Shown here one piece after another: positions 8,803 through 18,348 of a DNA stretch of 64,000 nt; within the stretch, counting starts at the first letter, position 1, and each line of letters starts with the position of its first letter. The notes under the pieces were generated by a model, which did no database searches, was not told the DNA's origin, and saw only the letters and a list, made by a program, of their open reading frames with translations. Source of the stretch: Methylocystis parvus OBBP (GTDB lineage: Bacteria; Pseudomonadota; Alphaproteobacteria; Rhizobiales; Beijerinckiaceae); assembly GCF_027571405.1 (NCBI RefSeq), contig NZ_CP092968.1:3618001-3682000 (forward strand), written 5' to 3'. The position numbers were made by a program, and so were the translations under genes.

Positions 8803-9738
8803 ATGTCTTACCAGCCCGCCGTTCACCTTTCCCCCACGCGCTCCTTCCAGGACCTCATCCTCACCCTGCAGAATTACTGGGCGGCGCAGGGCTGCGTGAT
8901 TCTGCAGCCCTATGACATGGAGATGGGCGCGGGCACTTTTCATCCGGCGACGACCCTGCGCGCACTTGGTCCCAAAGCGTGGCGCGCGGCTTATGCGCAG
9001 CCCTGCCGGCGTCCCAAGGACGGGCGCTATGGCGAGAACCCGAACCGCCTGCAGCATTACTATCAGTTTCAGGTCATCCTGAAGCCCTCGCCGCCCGATC
9101 TGCAGCAGCTCTATCTCAATTCGCTGGCGGCGATCGGCATCGATTCCAGGCTCCACGACATCCGCTTCGTCGAGGACGATTGGGAGAGCCCGACGCTCGG
9201 CGCCTGGGGGTTGGGATGGGAATGCTGGTGCGACGGCATGGAAGTGTCGCAATTCACCTATTTTCAGCAGGTCGCGGGCTTCGAATGCGCGCCGGTCGCG
9301 GGCGAGCTGACCTACGGCCTCGAGCGCCTCGCCTGTTATCTGCAGGGCGTCGACAGCATCATGGAGCTGAACTTCAACGGCCGCGAGGGCGCCGAGAAGG
9401 TCGCCTATGGCGACGTCTTTCTGCAGGCGGAGCAGGAATATTCTCGGCATAATTTCGAGGCCGCCGATACGGGCAAACTCTTCGAGGATTTCAAAGACGC
9501 GGAGGCCGAGTGCAAGCGCCTGCTGGATTTCGGCGCGGGCTCGGGCGACGAGATGCACCGCATGGCGCTCCCGGCCTATGACCAGTGCATCAAGGCGAGC
9601 CACGCCTTCAATCTGCTCGACGCGCGCGGCGTGATTTCGGTGACCGAACGCCAGAGCTATATTCTACGCGTGCGCGAACTCGCCAAGGCTTGCGGCGCGG
9701 CCTGGTTGAAAACGGCGGGCGGCGGCGCGAACGCTTGA
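8803..9738 (+). CDS. glyQ: Glycine--tRNA ligase alpha subunit
   Basis: The 311-residue protein matches bacterial GlyQ throughout: [63 protein letters not shown] and [20 protein letters not shown]. GlyQ pairs with GlyS to form the alpha2beta2 enzyme that charges tRNA-Gly in the cytoplasm. The alpha subunit contains the class II catalytic core. The length is typical. The beta subunit gene glyS is not the next gene, where it lies in many bacteria; a minus-strand lipid kinase follows after 12 bases, so glyS must be elsewhere. Confidence 0.97.
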   Translation: MSYQPAVHLSPTRSFQDLILTLQNYWAAQGCVILQPYDMEMGAGTFHPATTLRALGPKAWRAAYAQPCRRPKDGRYGENPNRLQHYYQFQVILKPSPPDLQQLYLNSLAAIGIDSRLHDIRFVEDDWESPTLGAWGLGWECWCDGMEVSQFTYFQQVAGFECAPVAGELTYGLERLACYLQGVDSIMELNFNGREGAEKVAYGDVFLQAEQEYSRHNFEAADTGKLFEDFKDAEAECKRLLDFGAGSGDEMHRMALPAYDQCIKASHAFNLLDARGVISVTERQSYILRVRELAKACGAAWLKTAGGGANA

Positions 9739-9750
9739 TCGACGAAGCGA

Positions 9751-10671
9751 TCAGGCTGCGAAAACATCCAGCGTCTCCTCGGCTTCGCAGATCTCGACCG
9801 GCGCGGGCCCGAGATAATCGCCGTCGATCTGCGCCGCGCCGGCGCCGCGCAGCGTCGCCTTGCGAATGGCGAGCCTTTTGACGCAGCCGGCCTCGTCGAG
9901 CCGGCCGGTCGCGACGTAACGGAAAAGCGCCAGCGCGGCCCGCGGCGAAACCTCCGTGAGCGCGACGAGGCTCAGACCGGGCCGGGTGACGTCGGCCGAG
10001 GCGTCGATGACGTAATTTCCCCCGTAATATCTGGATTTGGCGACCACGACGCATTTGGCGCGAAGCGCGCCGGCGTCCGTCTCCGCCTCGATGTCGGGAA
10101 ATCCGCCGCGAGCGAAAATTTTCGCCGCCGCCAGAGCGTAGGCCAGACGGCCCAAATGGCGTTTGAGCCGCTTCCGCCCGATGTCGACCGTCTTTACGAC
10201 CTCGGCGTCGAGCCCGGCCGACGCCATCAGCGTGAAAGGCCGGCCATTGGCGAGGCCGACATACAGTGGTTTCGTCGCGCCGCGCAGGAAAATCTCGGCG
10301 AGCGCGGCGCCGTCTTTCGGCAGGCGCAGTTCCTGCGCGAGCACATTGACCGTGCCTTGCGGGACGACGCCGAGTTTCGGCCGCGGCCCCGGCCGCGCCA
10401 GCAACCCGCGCACGGCCTCGTTGACCGAGCCGTCGCCGCCGGCGACGAGAAGGGCGCCCGCCCGCACGCTCTCCGCGGTCTGGCGGATATGTCCTCTATG
10501 GATCGCCGTTTCGACGACGACCCGTCGCCCGCGCGCCGCCAGCGCCGCGGTGACGGCTTCCGCCAAGCGACGCCTTTCTCCGCCCGCATCGGGATTGACG
10601 ACGATGACGAAGTCGTCCGCCGGCGCGAGACCGGCCGCGTCTTTGGTTGTCAGACCACTTTGAGAGAACAA
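9751..10671 (-). CDS. Diacylglycerol kinase-family lipid kinase
   Basis: The 306-residue protein has the DAGK catalytic fold: VIVVNPDAGG at the N-terminus, the nucleotide-binding GGDGSVNEAV motif near residue 85, and VPQGTVNVLAQEL corresponding to the G.GTxN motif. The C-terminal half is a beta-sandwich ending with an AQIDGDYLG motif typical of YegS-like kinases. Members phosphorylate diacylglycerol, phosphatidylglycerol or sphingoid bases; the substrate here is unknown. The start is TTG at 10671 with GGGAG nine bases upstream. It converges with glyQ. Confidence 0.88.
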   Translation of the reverse strand: MFSQSGLTTKDAAGLAPADDFVIVVNPDAGGERRRLAEAVTAALAARGRRVVVETAIHRGHIRQTAESVRAGALLVAGGDGSVNEAVRGLLARPGPRPKLGVVPQGTVNVLAQELRLPKDGAALAEIFLRGATKPLYVGLANGRPFTLMASAGLDAEVVKTVDIGRKRLKRHLGRLAYALAAAKIFARGGFPDIEAETDAGALRAKCVVVAKSRYYGGNYVIDASADVTRPGLSLVALTEVSPRAALALFRYVATGRLDEAGCVKRLAIRKATLRGAGAAQIDGDYLGPAPVEICEAEETLDVFAA

Positions 10672-11090
10672 ATCGCGGCGCTCCCGTTTTCCCGCTTTTA
10701 GCAGGGTGCGGCGACCGCGCCGTATCCGCCCGCGCAGCGGCGACTTATCCCCAGGCGAACCAATAAAATTCTGTGGCTCTGGCTGCTTTCAGGCGCGAAT
10801 TTTAGGCATTATGTGGAAAATTATGAAAAACTGCTTGACTTCAAAAAATAAATGGATAAGGAGCGCCATTCTCTTGCGTTTCATCTTGAAACAAGGGAAA
10901 CGCCCGCCATCTCCTAACAAACGGTTGTGCTTGAGTTTCGAGATGCGCGTTGGCGCACATTCGTCCGGATGAGCGTCGGGCATAAGGGTGGACAAGACGG
11001 TTGAACGTCTTGCGTTGGGCGTCGTGCGCAACGCGGAGCGCGCTTGCTGGAGCCTTGTCCAGGAACCCGGGGTTCCGGCAGGTGCGCCCC
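10672..11090. other. Intergenic, no convincing gene
   Basis: About 420 bases between the lipid kinase start and the SOS promoter. A patch near 10796-10860 is AT-rich (AATTTTAGGCATTATGTGG...) and may hold the kinase promoter. A 42-codon frame from GTG at 10991 would end inside the LexA box and is probably not a gene. Confidence 0.4.
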
Positions 11091-11124
11091 TTGACTGTGT
11101 GCTGTGTTTGTTCTAATCATGTTC
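11091..11124 (+). promoter_or_regulatory. LexA-controlled (SOS) promoter
   Basis: TTGACT at 11091-11096 can serve as a -35 element. GTTC-TAATCAT-GTTC at 11110-11124 is an exact match to the alphaproteobacterial LexA operator GTTC-N7-GTTC and overlaps the expected -10 region (TAATCA at 11114, 17-base spacing). The ATG of the next gene is 29 bases downstream. This arrangement implies repression by LexA and induction by DNA damage. Confidence 0.75.
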
Positions 11125-11152
11125 TAGTTTCGCTCTCTGGAGCAGGGCTGTC

Positions 11153-11539
11153 ATGCAACGCTACGCTTTCTCAGTTTCGCCGCTGCGCCGCCCCAGGCGC
11201 GCTCTTGCGCCGCGTGGGCAGGAGCTTGATTCGCTTGCCGGTTCGGACGCGCTGCGCGGCCGCTTCTTTTCCTGGCGCGGGGCCACGGGCCGCCGCTATG
11301 TCTGCTCGGTCTTCCAGCGTGGCGAAGAGGGCTTCGTCTCGGATGTCGAAAGCGGCGTCGTCATCGGCGTGGCGCGGGACGGCGCCTCTCTCCGGCCGGT
11401 CTGTCTTTTCTCGGCCGGCGAGCGTCGCGCGGCCGCTCTGCGCGAATTGGCTCAGGAGCTGGGCGTGGCGGAATGGCATGTCCATTTCTGCCCGGATACG
11501 GAGCCGGCTCGCGACCTTGCGGGATCGCTGCTGAATTGA
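11153..11539 (+). CDS. Small protein of unknown function under an SOS box
   Basis: The 128-residue protein has a basic N-terminus (SPLRRPRRAL) and a folded-looking core with GRRYVCSVF, DVESGVVIGVARDG and a LRELAQELGVAEWHVHF segment. It has no signal peptide or membrane segment. I do not recognise the family. GGAG lies 12 bases before the ATG. The upstream LexA box suggests a DNA damage role, for example cell-cycle control or repair support, but nothing in the protein itself shows an activity. A rho-independent terminator follows about 110 bases after the stop, so it is probably transcribed alone. Confidence 0.75.
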   Translation: MQRYAFSVSPLRRPRRALAPRGQELDSLAGSDALRGRFFSWRGATGRRYVCSVFQRGEEGFVSDVESGVVIGVARDGASLRPVCLFSAGERRAAALRELAQELGVAEWHVHFCPDTEPARDLAGSLLN

Positions 11540-11652
11540 GTTCGCGTTGCGTCTGGTCGCGTTTGTGGCGTGCTTTGCCGTTGTGAGGCGTTGCGTGAGC
11601 GTTTGTTCCGCGTGGCGTGGTGTGGATGCGTGCTGTATGTCGCGTTTCTAAC

Positions 11653-11679
11653 GGCCGGGGCTTGCCCCGGCCTTTTTTT
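11653..11679 (+). terminator. Rho-independent terminator
   Basis: A perfect 9-base stem (GGCCGGGGC / GCCCCGGCC) with a TT loop is followed by seven T's. It ends the transcript of the SOS-box gene and stands just before the converging ChaC-like gene. Confidence 0.9.
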
Positions 11680-11697
11680 CATGGACCCGGCTTTTTT

Positions 11698-12279
11698 TCA
11701 TGGAGCGGCCGCCGATCTTGGCGCGGCGCGGCAGGAGCATTTGTCGAGCCTGCGCACGATCTCCGCCAGCTCCTCGTCATGAATGTCGAGCTGCAGGAGA
11801 TGCTCATATGTATTGCGGACATAGGCGGGGTTATCGCCATTGACCCCGACGCCTTCGGCTACGAGGCGCGTCATTTCGTCATAGGGCAGGCGCCCGGCAT
11901 ATTGGCAGTGGCTGCGGTCCACGACATAGGCCAGCGCATTCGCGCAACCGCCCTCCGCGAAGCGGACGCCGACGGTCTTTTCCAGATAGACGGCGGTCAC
12001 CAGTTCGCGGGCGCGCAGATAGTCGATCGTCTTCTCCCGCTCCCTGGCGGAGACGCGGAAGGCGACGCCCTGGCAGGAGCCGCCCCGATCGAGGCCGAGA
12101 ACGAGTCCCGGCCGTTCGGGCGTGCCGCGATGGACATGCGAGAAAATGCACAGAGAGCGGTGATAGCCGTGAACCCAGGCGATGGCGCTTTCGAGGTAAT
12201 CGAAGCCCGGCCGCCACATGAGCGAGCCATAGCCGAAAATCCAGAGATCCCCGTTTCCGCAGGAAGCCGTCGCCAGCAA
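11698..12279 (-). CDS. Gamma-glutamylcyclotransferase, ChaC family
   Basis: The protein carries the ChaC signature WIFGYGSLMWRPGF at its N-terminus and the downstream blocks LVLGLDRGGSCQGVAFRV and VTAVYLEKTVGVRF. ChaC enzymes cleave glutathione to 5-oxoproline and Cys-Gly in the cytoplasm. About 193 residues are predicted from TTG at 12279, which has GAGGGA five bases upstream; another TTG at 12291 would add four residues. The C-terminal tail is Cys/Ala-rich and ends close to the terminator of the converging gene. Confidence 0.88.
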   Translation of the reverse strand: MLATASCGNGDLWIFGYGSLMWRPGFDYLESAIAWVHGYHRSLCIFSHVHRGTPERPGLVLGLDRGGSCQGVAFRVSAREREKTIDYLRARELVTAVYLEKTVGVRFAEGGCANALAYVVDRSHCQYAGRLPYDEMTRLVAEGVGVNGDNPAYVRNTYEHLLQLDIHDEELAEIVRRLDKCSCRAAPRSAAAP

Positions 12280-12529
12280 TCTATCCCTCAATCTTGGAAG
12301 ACGGCCCCAGCCGCCCGATTCGCCGTGCAGCCCTTATTTTTTCGGGCGCGCGACGGCATTGCAACCGCAAATCGACGGCGCCGGGCGCCCGGCCGCGCGG
12401 CGCCTCGCTCCGCGCGAGGGGGCGGCCGCCGCCCGATATGCCTTTCGCCTCAGGCGCCTGTCGTCTTCCCACAACATATTGCGCCCGCTTCCTTGCATTC
12501 GTCATTCTTTTGTGGCGCTTTTTTGAGCC

Positions 12530-15500
12530 ATGAAATTCGAGCGCCTGCGGCTTCTGGGCTTCAAGAGCTTCTGCGAACCGGCCGATTTCCTGATCCAGCC
12601 GGGCCTGACTGGCGTGGTCGGGCCGAATGGCTGCGGCAAGTCGAACCTCGTCGAGGCCCTGCGCTGGGTCATGGGCGAGAATTCCTATAAAAACATGCGC
12701 GCCTCCGGCATGGACGACGTGATCTTCTCCGGCGGCGGATCGCGCGCGGCGCGCAATTTCGCCGAAGTCGGCCTCGTTCTCGATAATTCCGAGCGCCTCG
12801 CGCCGCCGGCCTTCAACGACGCCGATTCGATCGAGATCACCCGCCGCATCGAGCGCGAGCAGGGGTCGACCTATCGCGTCAATGGCAAGGAAGTTCGCGC
12901 CCGCGACGTGCAGTTGCTCTTCGCCGACGCCGCGACCGGGGCGCGTTCGCCCTCGCTCGTTCGGCAAGGGCAGATCGGCGAGATCATCAATTCGAAGCCG
13001 CAGGCGCGCAGGCGCATATTGGAGGACGCCGCCGGCGTCGCGGGGCTCCATACGCGCCGTCACGAGGCGGAATTGCGCCTCAACGCCGCCTCCGAAAATC
13101 TGACGCGCCTCGAAGACGTCCTGAAACAGGTGGAGAGCCAGGGCGACAGCCTGCGCCGTCAGGCGCGGCAAGCGTCGCGCTATCGCGAACTCGCCGCCAG
13201 AATCCGGCAGAACGAAGCGCTCGTCGCCCTCGTCTCCTATCAGATCGCCTCGGACAGTCTGCGCGACGCCGCCCATAAGCTCGAAGCCGACATTTCCAAT
13301 GTCCAGGCGCGCACGCTGGAGCAGGCCGAAACCGCCAAGGCGCAGGCCATCGCCGCGCATGAACTGCCGAAATTGCGCGAGAAAGAGGCCGAGGCCGGCG
13401 CCGCCGTGCATCGGCTCGTCGCGGCGCGGCAGGCGCTGGAGGCGGATGAGGAGCGCGCCAGGCAGCGCATTTCGGAGCTCGCCCGTCAGATCGAGCAGTT
13501 CATGCGCGACTTCGAACGCGAGCGCGCGCTGATCGAGGACGCGGCGCAGGTCGCCGAGCGTCTGGAGGAAGAGCGCGCCGAGCTGCTCGGCGTCGATTCG
13601 GACGATTCGCGCGAGGCCGAGGCCATTGAGCGCCTCGCCCGAATCGAAGCGGCGCTGGCGGAGACCGAATCGCTGCTCGCCGACGCCCAGCAGCAATATG
13701 CCGGGGTCAACGCCCGTCGGGCGGCGCTCGAATCGGCGTTGCGCGACGAAGGCAATCGCGTCGCCCGCTTCGAGGCCGAGCTGACCCGCCTCGACACGGA
13801 ATTCGCGCTGATCGCGGGGCAAGGCGGCGGCGCGGAAGAGGCCGCGCGCCTCGCGGAAGCTTTTGAAATGGCGTCGGAAGAAGCGCGCGCCGCGGAGGAA
13901 GCCGCCCAGATGGCGGAAGAAGCCCAGCGCGAGGCGCGCGACGCCGAATCCGCCGCCCGCCAGCCCGTGGAGCAGGCGGCGCTGAAGGCGCAGCGGCTGG
14001 AGACTGAAGTCCGCACGCTCGAAAATCTGCTCTCGACCAATTCGGGCGGCCTCTGGGCGCCCGTCGTGGAGAGCATGACAGTCGAGAAGGGCTATGAGAC
14101 CGCGCTGGGCGCGGCGCTCGGCGACGATCTCGACGCCTCGGGAGACGACTCCGCGCCCGCCCATTGGGCGCTGACTTCCGACGCCGGCGATCCGCCTTTG
14201 CCGTCCGGCGTGCGCACGCTCGGCGAGATGGTGCAGGCGCCGCCGGCGCTGCGCCGCCGCCTCGCCCAGATCGGCGTCGTGCTGCGCGCCGAAGGCGAGA
14301 ATTTACGCAAGCTTCTGAAGCCCGGCCAGCGGCTCGTCTCCAAGGAAGGCGATCTGTGGCGCTGGGACGGCTTTACGCAGGCCGCCGAGGCGCCGACTCC
14401 GGCGGCCCGCCGCCTCGCCGAGAAGAACCGCCTCGCCGATCTGCGCGCCGAGGCCGAACGCGCCCGCGCCCAGGCCGACGCGCTCGCCGAGGAGCTGGAG
14501 ACCGCTCGCGAGGCGACGCGGCTTGCGGTCATGGCCGATTCTCAAGCCCGCGACGCGCAGCGCCGCGCCCGCGCCCGGCAGGAGGAGGCGCGTGAACGTC
14601 ACAACGCCGCCGAGCGCCGCCTCGCCCAGATCGGCCAGCGGCTTTCCGCGCTGGAGGCGGCGAAGGCCCAGAGCCTCGCCAATCGCGACGAGGCGAGCCA
14701 GAAGCGCGACGAACTTTCCGCGCAGCTCGACGCGCTGGAGGAGCCCGCTTCGCTCGCCGGCGCGCTGGAAGCTTTGCGCGCCCGCGCCATGGTCGAGCGC
14801 GCCCAGGCGGGCGAAGCCCGCGCCGCGCTTGCGAGCCTGCGCAACGAAGCCGCCGCCCGCGCCTCGCGCGTCAACGCCATTGCGCGCGAGATCGCCTCCT
14901 GGGCCGAACGCCGCGACCGCGCGCAGGACCGGCTGGGCGAATTGGAGGAACGGCTCGATTCGGCGCGCGAGGAGCAGGAGCGCCTCGCCGAATCGCCCGA
15001 CGCCTTCCTCGATCAGCGCCGCGCTTTGATGAACGCCCTGCAGGACGCCGAGGCCGCGCGCGCCGACGCCTCGAATGCGCGCGCCGAGGCCGAGACGCGC
15101 CTCGCCGAAGCCGACCGCGCCGCCCGCGCCGCGCTCGACGCCATGAGCGCCGCGCGCGAAGAGAAAGCCCGCAGCGAGGCGCAGCTGGAGGCCGCCAGGC
15201 AGCGCGCCGGCGATATCGAGCGCGCCATTCAGAACGATCTCGAAACGACGCCCCTCGCGCTCGCTGATCTCGCCGGCGTGAAGGAGGGCGACGAACTGCC
15301 CGAGATCGCCGAGATCGAGAAGCGCCTCGAAGCGCTGCGCGCCGACCGCGAGCGGCTCGGCGCCGTCAATTTGCGCGCCGAGGACGAACTGGCGGAGATC
15401 GACACCCAGCGCGACAGGATGATCGCCGAGCGCGACGATCTCGCCGAGGCGATCAAGAAGCTGCGCGCGGCCATCGCCAGCCTCAACAAGGAGGGCCGCG

Positions 15501-15982
15501 AGCGCCTGCTCGCCGCCTTCGACAAGGTGAACGCCCATTTCAAGGAGCTGTTCACCATCCTCTTCGACGGCGGCTCGGCGGAATTGCAGCTCATCGAAAG
15601 CGACGATCCGCTGGAGGCGGGGCTCGACATTCTCGCCCGCCCGCCGGGCAAGAAGCCGGCGGCCATGTCGCTGCTCTCGGGCGGCGAACAGGCGCTCACC
15701 GCCATGTCGCTGATCTTCGCGGTGTTCCTGACCAATCCGTCGCCGATCTGCGTGCTCGACGAGGTCGACGCGCCGCTCGACGACTACAATGTCGAGCGTT
15801 TCTGCGGCCTCTTGGAAGAGATGCGCAAGAAGACCGACACGCGCTTCGTGACGATCACCCACAATCCCATCACCATGGCCCGCATGGACCGCCTCTTCGG
15901 CGTCACGCAGGCGGAGCGCGGCATTTCGCAGCTCGTGTCCGTCGATCTGGAGCAGGCGGAGAAATTCGCGCTGGCGAGTTGA
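12530..15982 (+). CDS. smc: Chromosome segregation protein SMC
   Basis: The 1150-residue protein has the SMC/condensin layout. The N-terminal ATPase half starts MKFERLRLLGFKSF with Walker A GPNGCGKSN and a QGQIGEII R-loop region. Long coiled coils (about 165-480 and 640-960) flank a hinge around 500-610. The C-terminal half carries the signature LLSGGEQALTAMSLIFAV and Walker B CVLDEVDAPLDDYNVERF. SMC forms the ring complex with ScpA and ScpB that compacts and separates replicated chromosomes. Length is normal. The SWIM-domain gene follows after 7 bases and may be co-transcribed. Confidence 0.97.
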   Translation: MKFERLRLLGFKSFCEPADFLIQPGLTGVVGPNGCGKSNLVEALRWVMGENSYKNMRASGMDDVIFSGGGSRAARNFAEVGLVLDNSERLAPPAFNDADSIEITRRIEREQGSTYRVNGKEVRARDVQLLFADAATGARSPSLVRQGQIGEIINSKPQARRRILEDAAGVAGLHTRRHEAELRLNAASENLTRLEDVLKQVESQGDSLRRQARQASRYRELAARIRQNEALVALVSYQIASDSLRDAAHKLEADISNVQARTLEQAETAKAQAIAAHELPKLREKEAEAGAAVHRLVAARQALEADEERARQRISELARQIEQFMRDFERERALIEDAAQVAERLEEERAELLGVDSDDSREAEAIERLARIEAALAETESLLADAQQQYAGVNARRAALESALRDEGNRVARFEAELTRLDTEFALIAGQGGGAEEAARLAEAFEMASEEARAAEEAAQMAEEAQREARDAESAARQPVEQAALKAQRLETEVRTLENLLSTNSGGLWAPVVESMTVEKGYETALGAALGDDLDASGDDSAPAHWALTSDAGDPPLPSGVRTLGEMVQAPPALRRRLAQIGVVLRAEGENLRKLLKPGQRLVSKEGDLWRWDGFTQAAEAPTPAARRLAEKNRLADLRAEAERARAQADALAEELETAREATRLAVMADSQARDAQRRARARQEEARERHNAAERRLAQIGQRLSALEAAKAQSLANRDEASQKRDELSAQLDALEEPASLAGALEALRARAMVERAQAGEARAALASLRNEAAARASRVNAIAREIASWAERRDRAQDRLGELEERLDSAREEQERLAESPDAFLDQRRALMNALQDAEAARADASNARAEAETRLAEADRAARAALDAMSAAREEKARSEAQLEAARQRAGDIERAIQNDLETTPLALADLAGVKEGDELPEIAEIEKRLEALRADRERLGAVNLRAEDELAEIDTQRDRMIAERDDLAEAIKKLRAAIASLNKEGRERLLAAFDKVNAHFKELFTILFDGGSAELQLIESDDPLEAGLDILARPPGKKPAAMSLLSGGEQALTAMSLIFAVFLTNPSPICVLDEVDAPLDDYNVERFCGLLEEMRKKTDTRFVTITHNPITMARMDRLFGVTQAERGISQLVSVDLEQAEKFALAS

Positions 15983-15989
15983 GGCGGCG

Positions 15990-17717
15990 ATGTCAGGAGC
16001 GCGGGGCCGCCGTGGAAGACAAACTGCCGACTTGGCGGAACAACCCCGCTTCTGCGTCGATGCTGTGAAAGAGATCGCCGGAAAGCAGGTTTTCGAGCGC
16101 GGGGAGGCCTATCATCGCGCCGGAAAAGTTGTCTTGATGAGCGTCGATCAGAGCCGCGTGGCCGCGCAGGTCAGCGGCTCGGAAATTTATCGAACCGTCG
16201 TGACGGGACGAGGGGCCGCGATCGGTGGGGAATGCAGCTGTCCGGCTTTCGAACAATTCGGATTTTGCAAGCATATGGCGGCCGTCGCCCTGGCGGCCAA
16301 CGCAACGAATGAGGAAGGCTTCCTCGAGCGGATACGCGTTTATCTGAGGACGCAGAGCGCCGACGCCCTCATCGATCTCGTTCTTTCAAGCTGCGTCCGC
16401 GATCCGGCGCTTTTTCGCCAGTTGGAGGCGGCTTGCGTCGCCGCGACAGGTGACGAGGCGGAGATCCGGACGAAACTGCGCAGAAGCATCGATCGGGCAG
16501 TCCAGACGTCAGGGTTCGTCGATTATGGCGGGACGCGGGCGTGGGCTGCCGACGTCGAAGAAGTCCTGACCGCGGTCGCGGCGCTGATCGACGTTGGACG
16601 TAGTTCTCTTGCGCTCGGGCTGGCGGAACACGCGATCGACCGCATCGAAGGAGCGCTTCCGAATATCGACGATTCCGAGGGATATTGCGGTTCGTTGTCG
16701 ATCTTCGCGCGCGACGTCCATCTCGCTGCGGCGCGTGCGTCGAAACCGGAGCCGAGAGAATTCGCCCGCATGCTCTTCGCGCGCGAAATGGAGAGCGACC
16801 TCGGCGCCTTCGACGGCGCAGCCGCGCTCTATGAGGAGGTCCTCGGCGAAGCGGGCCTGAGCGAATATCGCAGGCTTGCCGAAGAGCGTTGGGCGAAACT
16901 GCCTGCGCTCACAGGCGCGATGCGCGGCGAGAAAGCCTATTCGGACGACTATCGGCGCATCGAAGACATTCTCGATTATTTCGCTGAGCGGGATGGCGAC
17001 GTCGACGCGAGACTCGCGCTACGCGCCAAGGATCTGTCTACTCCTTGGCGTTATTTGCGGCTTGTCGAGTTTTGCGTCGCGCATGGTCTTCGCGACGAGG
17101 CGTTGCGGCGCGCCGAAGAGGGGTTGTGGATTTTCGAAGACGGACGCCAGGACGACCGCCTCGTCTCTCTCGCCGCAGATCTTCTCGAGCAATCTGGTCG
17201 AAAATCCGACGCCGAGGCGACGCTCTGGCGCGGCTTCGAGAAAGCCCCCGGCAGAGAATTTTATGAGAGCCTTCGCAGGCTGGGCGGGGAGGAAGCGCGC
17301 GAGCGGGCGTTGCGGGCGCTCGAAGACAGTCTTGAGAAGCCCAGCGTCGGGCGCAGTCGGGGCGTTGTGGATCTGCTCGTCGAGACGCTCGTGAAGGAGC
17401 GTCTGTTCACCCGCGCCTGGGCCGCGGTCCACAGGCACAAGGTCTCGGCGGCGACCGAAGGCGCTCTGGCGCGCGCGAGTGAAGCGAGCCACGCCGGCGA
17501 GGCGCTAAAGTTCTATGTTAGGCGGGTCGACTCCCTCGTCGAAGCGGGCGGCGCCGGCCCCTATTCGGAGGCGGCGTCGCTCATCCGCCGCATGGCTGCG
17601 CTCAGAAGCGACACAGAACATCTTTCCTATCTCTCGGAGATCAAGACCCGATACGCGCGTCGGCGCAATTTCATCAAACTCCTCGATGCGGACTCGCGAG
17701 CAGTTGAGCGAAGGTGA
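15990..17717 (+). CDS. SWIM zinc finger domain protein
   Basis: The 575-residue protein has a SWIM motif near residues 80-95 (CSCPAFEQFGFCKH, the CxC...CxH zinc pattern). A long alpha-helical region of tetratricopeptide-like character follows, resembling the DUF6880-type tail. SWIM domains bind zinc and often contact DNA or proteins. No catalytic domain is visible. It starts 7 bases after smc, suggesting co-expression, but a link to chromosome segregation is only a guess. It ends in a basic ERR tail. Confidence 0.8.
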   Translation: MSGARGRRGRQTADLAEQPRFCVDAVKEIAGKQVFERGEAYHRAGKVVLMSVDQSRVAAQVSGSEIYRTVVTGRGAAIGGECSCPAFEQFGFCKHMAAVALAANATNEEGFLERIRVYLRTQSADALIDLVLSSCVRDPALFRQLEAACVAATGDEAEIRTKLRRSIDRAVQTSGFVDYGGTRAWAADVEEVLTAVAALIDVGRSSLALGLAEHAIDRIEGALPNIDDSEGYCGSLSIFARDVHLAAARASKPEPREFARMLFAREMESDLGAFDGAAALYEEVLGEAGLSEYRRLAEERWAKLPALTGAMRGEKAYSDDYRRIEDILDYFAERDGDVDARLALRAKDLSTPWRYLRLVEFCVAHGLRDEALRRAEEGLWIFEDGRQDDRLVSLAADLLEQSGRKSDAEATLWRGFEKAPGREFYESLRRLGGEEARERALRALEDSLEKPSVGRSRGVVDLLVETLVKERLFTRAWAAVHRHKVSAATEGALARASEASHAGEALKFYVRRVDSLVEAGGAGPYSEAASLIRRMAALRSDTEHLSYLSEIKTRYARRRNFIKLLDADSRAVERR

Positions 17718-18348
17718 TGTGGCGCGGACGCGAAACGTTGCGAAATAACTTTTGACATATTGGCGGCCGCCGGCATGCAGTGGATTTTCGAAGCCCTTCT
17801 CGAACTCCTCTCCTCGATCGTCGCCGAACTTATCTGGACGCCGCTCTTTACGTCCCCCACTCGCTCGTCTGCTTTCTCATGCCGCTTTGGCGGGAAAACG
17901 CACGGGCGCTTCTTGGGGCGCCGTTCCGGGCCGAACCGCGCTCGGCGGTCTTGGGCGTCTAACTGTTTTGCGGATGACCGCCTTCAAATGAGTTACGCGC
18001 AGATAATTCCCCGTGCGCCTGTCGTGGCGGCCGCGTCCCATCCGCCTTTCAAAATTGAAATCGACGCGGCGCTACGGGACGGGCGCCTTTCGCAATTGCA
18101 CAAACTTTGTGCCGCGCAAATCGTCGCAATCCGAGGTTTTTCCTTTGGAAACAAACCGGTTGCGAGAGTTGAGCCCGCCTTGACTTCAACGTGGCCCGTC
18201 AATATGTTGCGCCCGGCTCGAAAGGGCTTGGCCGCGAGGCCGGGTTTTTTCGATCAAGCCGCCCCCAAAAGCTAAGACAATCCCCCGAACAAGCCGCCCC
18301 GGCCATCGTTCATTTTGCGCGCCCCTCCCGGCGCGACGGAGAGAGCCG
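17718..18348. other. Intergenic; possible remnant of a small membrane protein
   Basis: The 630 bases before the ATP synthase operon contain no intact gene I can support. From ATG at 17775 a frame begins MQWIFEALLELLSSIVAE, which resembles the start of short Rhizobiales membrane proteins of unknown function. It then turns into Arg/Ser-rich sequence without further membrane segments, so it may be a frameshifted remnant. A weak hairpin with TTTTTT lies near 18228-18251. The atp promoter should lie after about 18255 but was not resolved. Confidence 0.35.

Noticed and set aside
10991..11116. 42-codon frame from GTG ending at TAA in the LexA box
   Set aside because: The stop lies inside the SOS promoter and the ribosome site is poorly spaced, so expression as a protein is doubtful.
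12281..14164. Minus-strand open frame of 627 codons
   Set aside because: It lies antisense to smc and has repetitive Leu/Arg/Gly composition caused by the coiled-coil codons of smc.
14303..15862. Minus-strand open frame of 519 codons
   Set aside because: Also antisense to smc with no recognisable domain.
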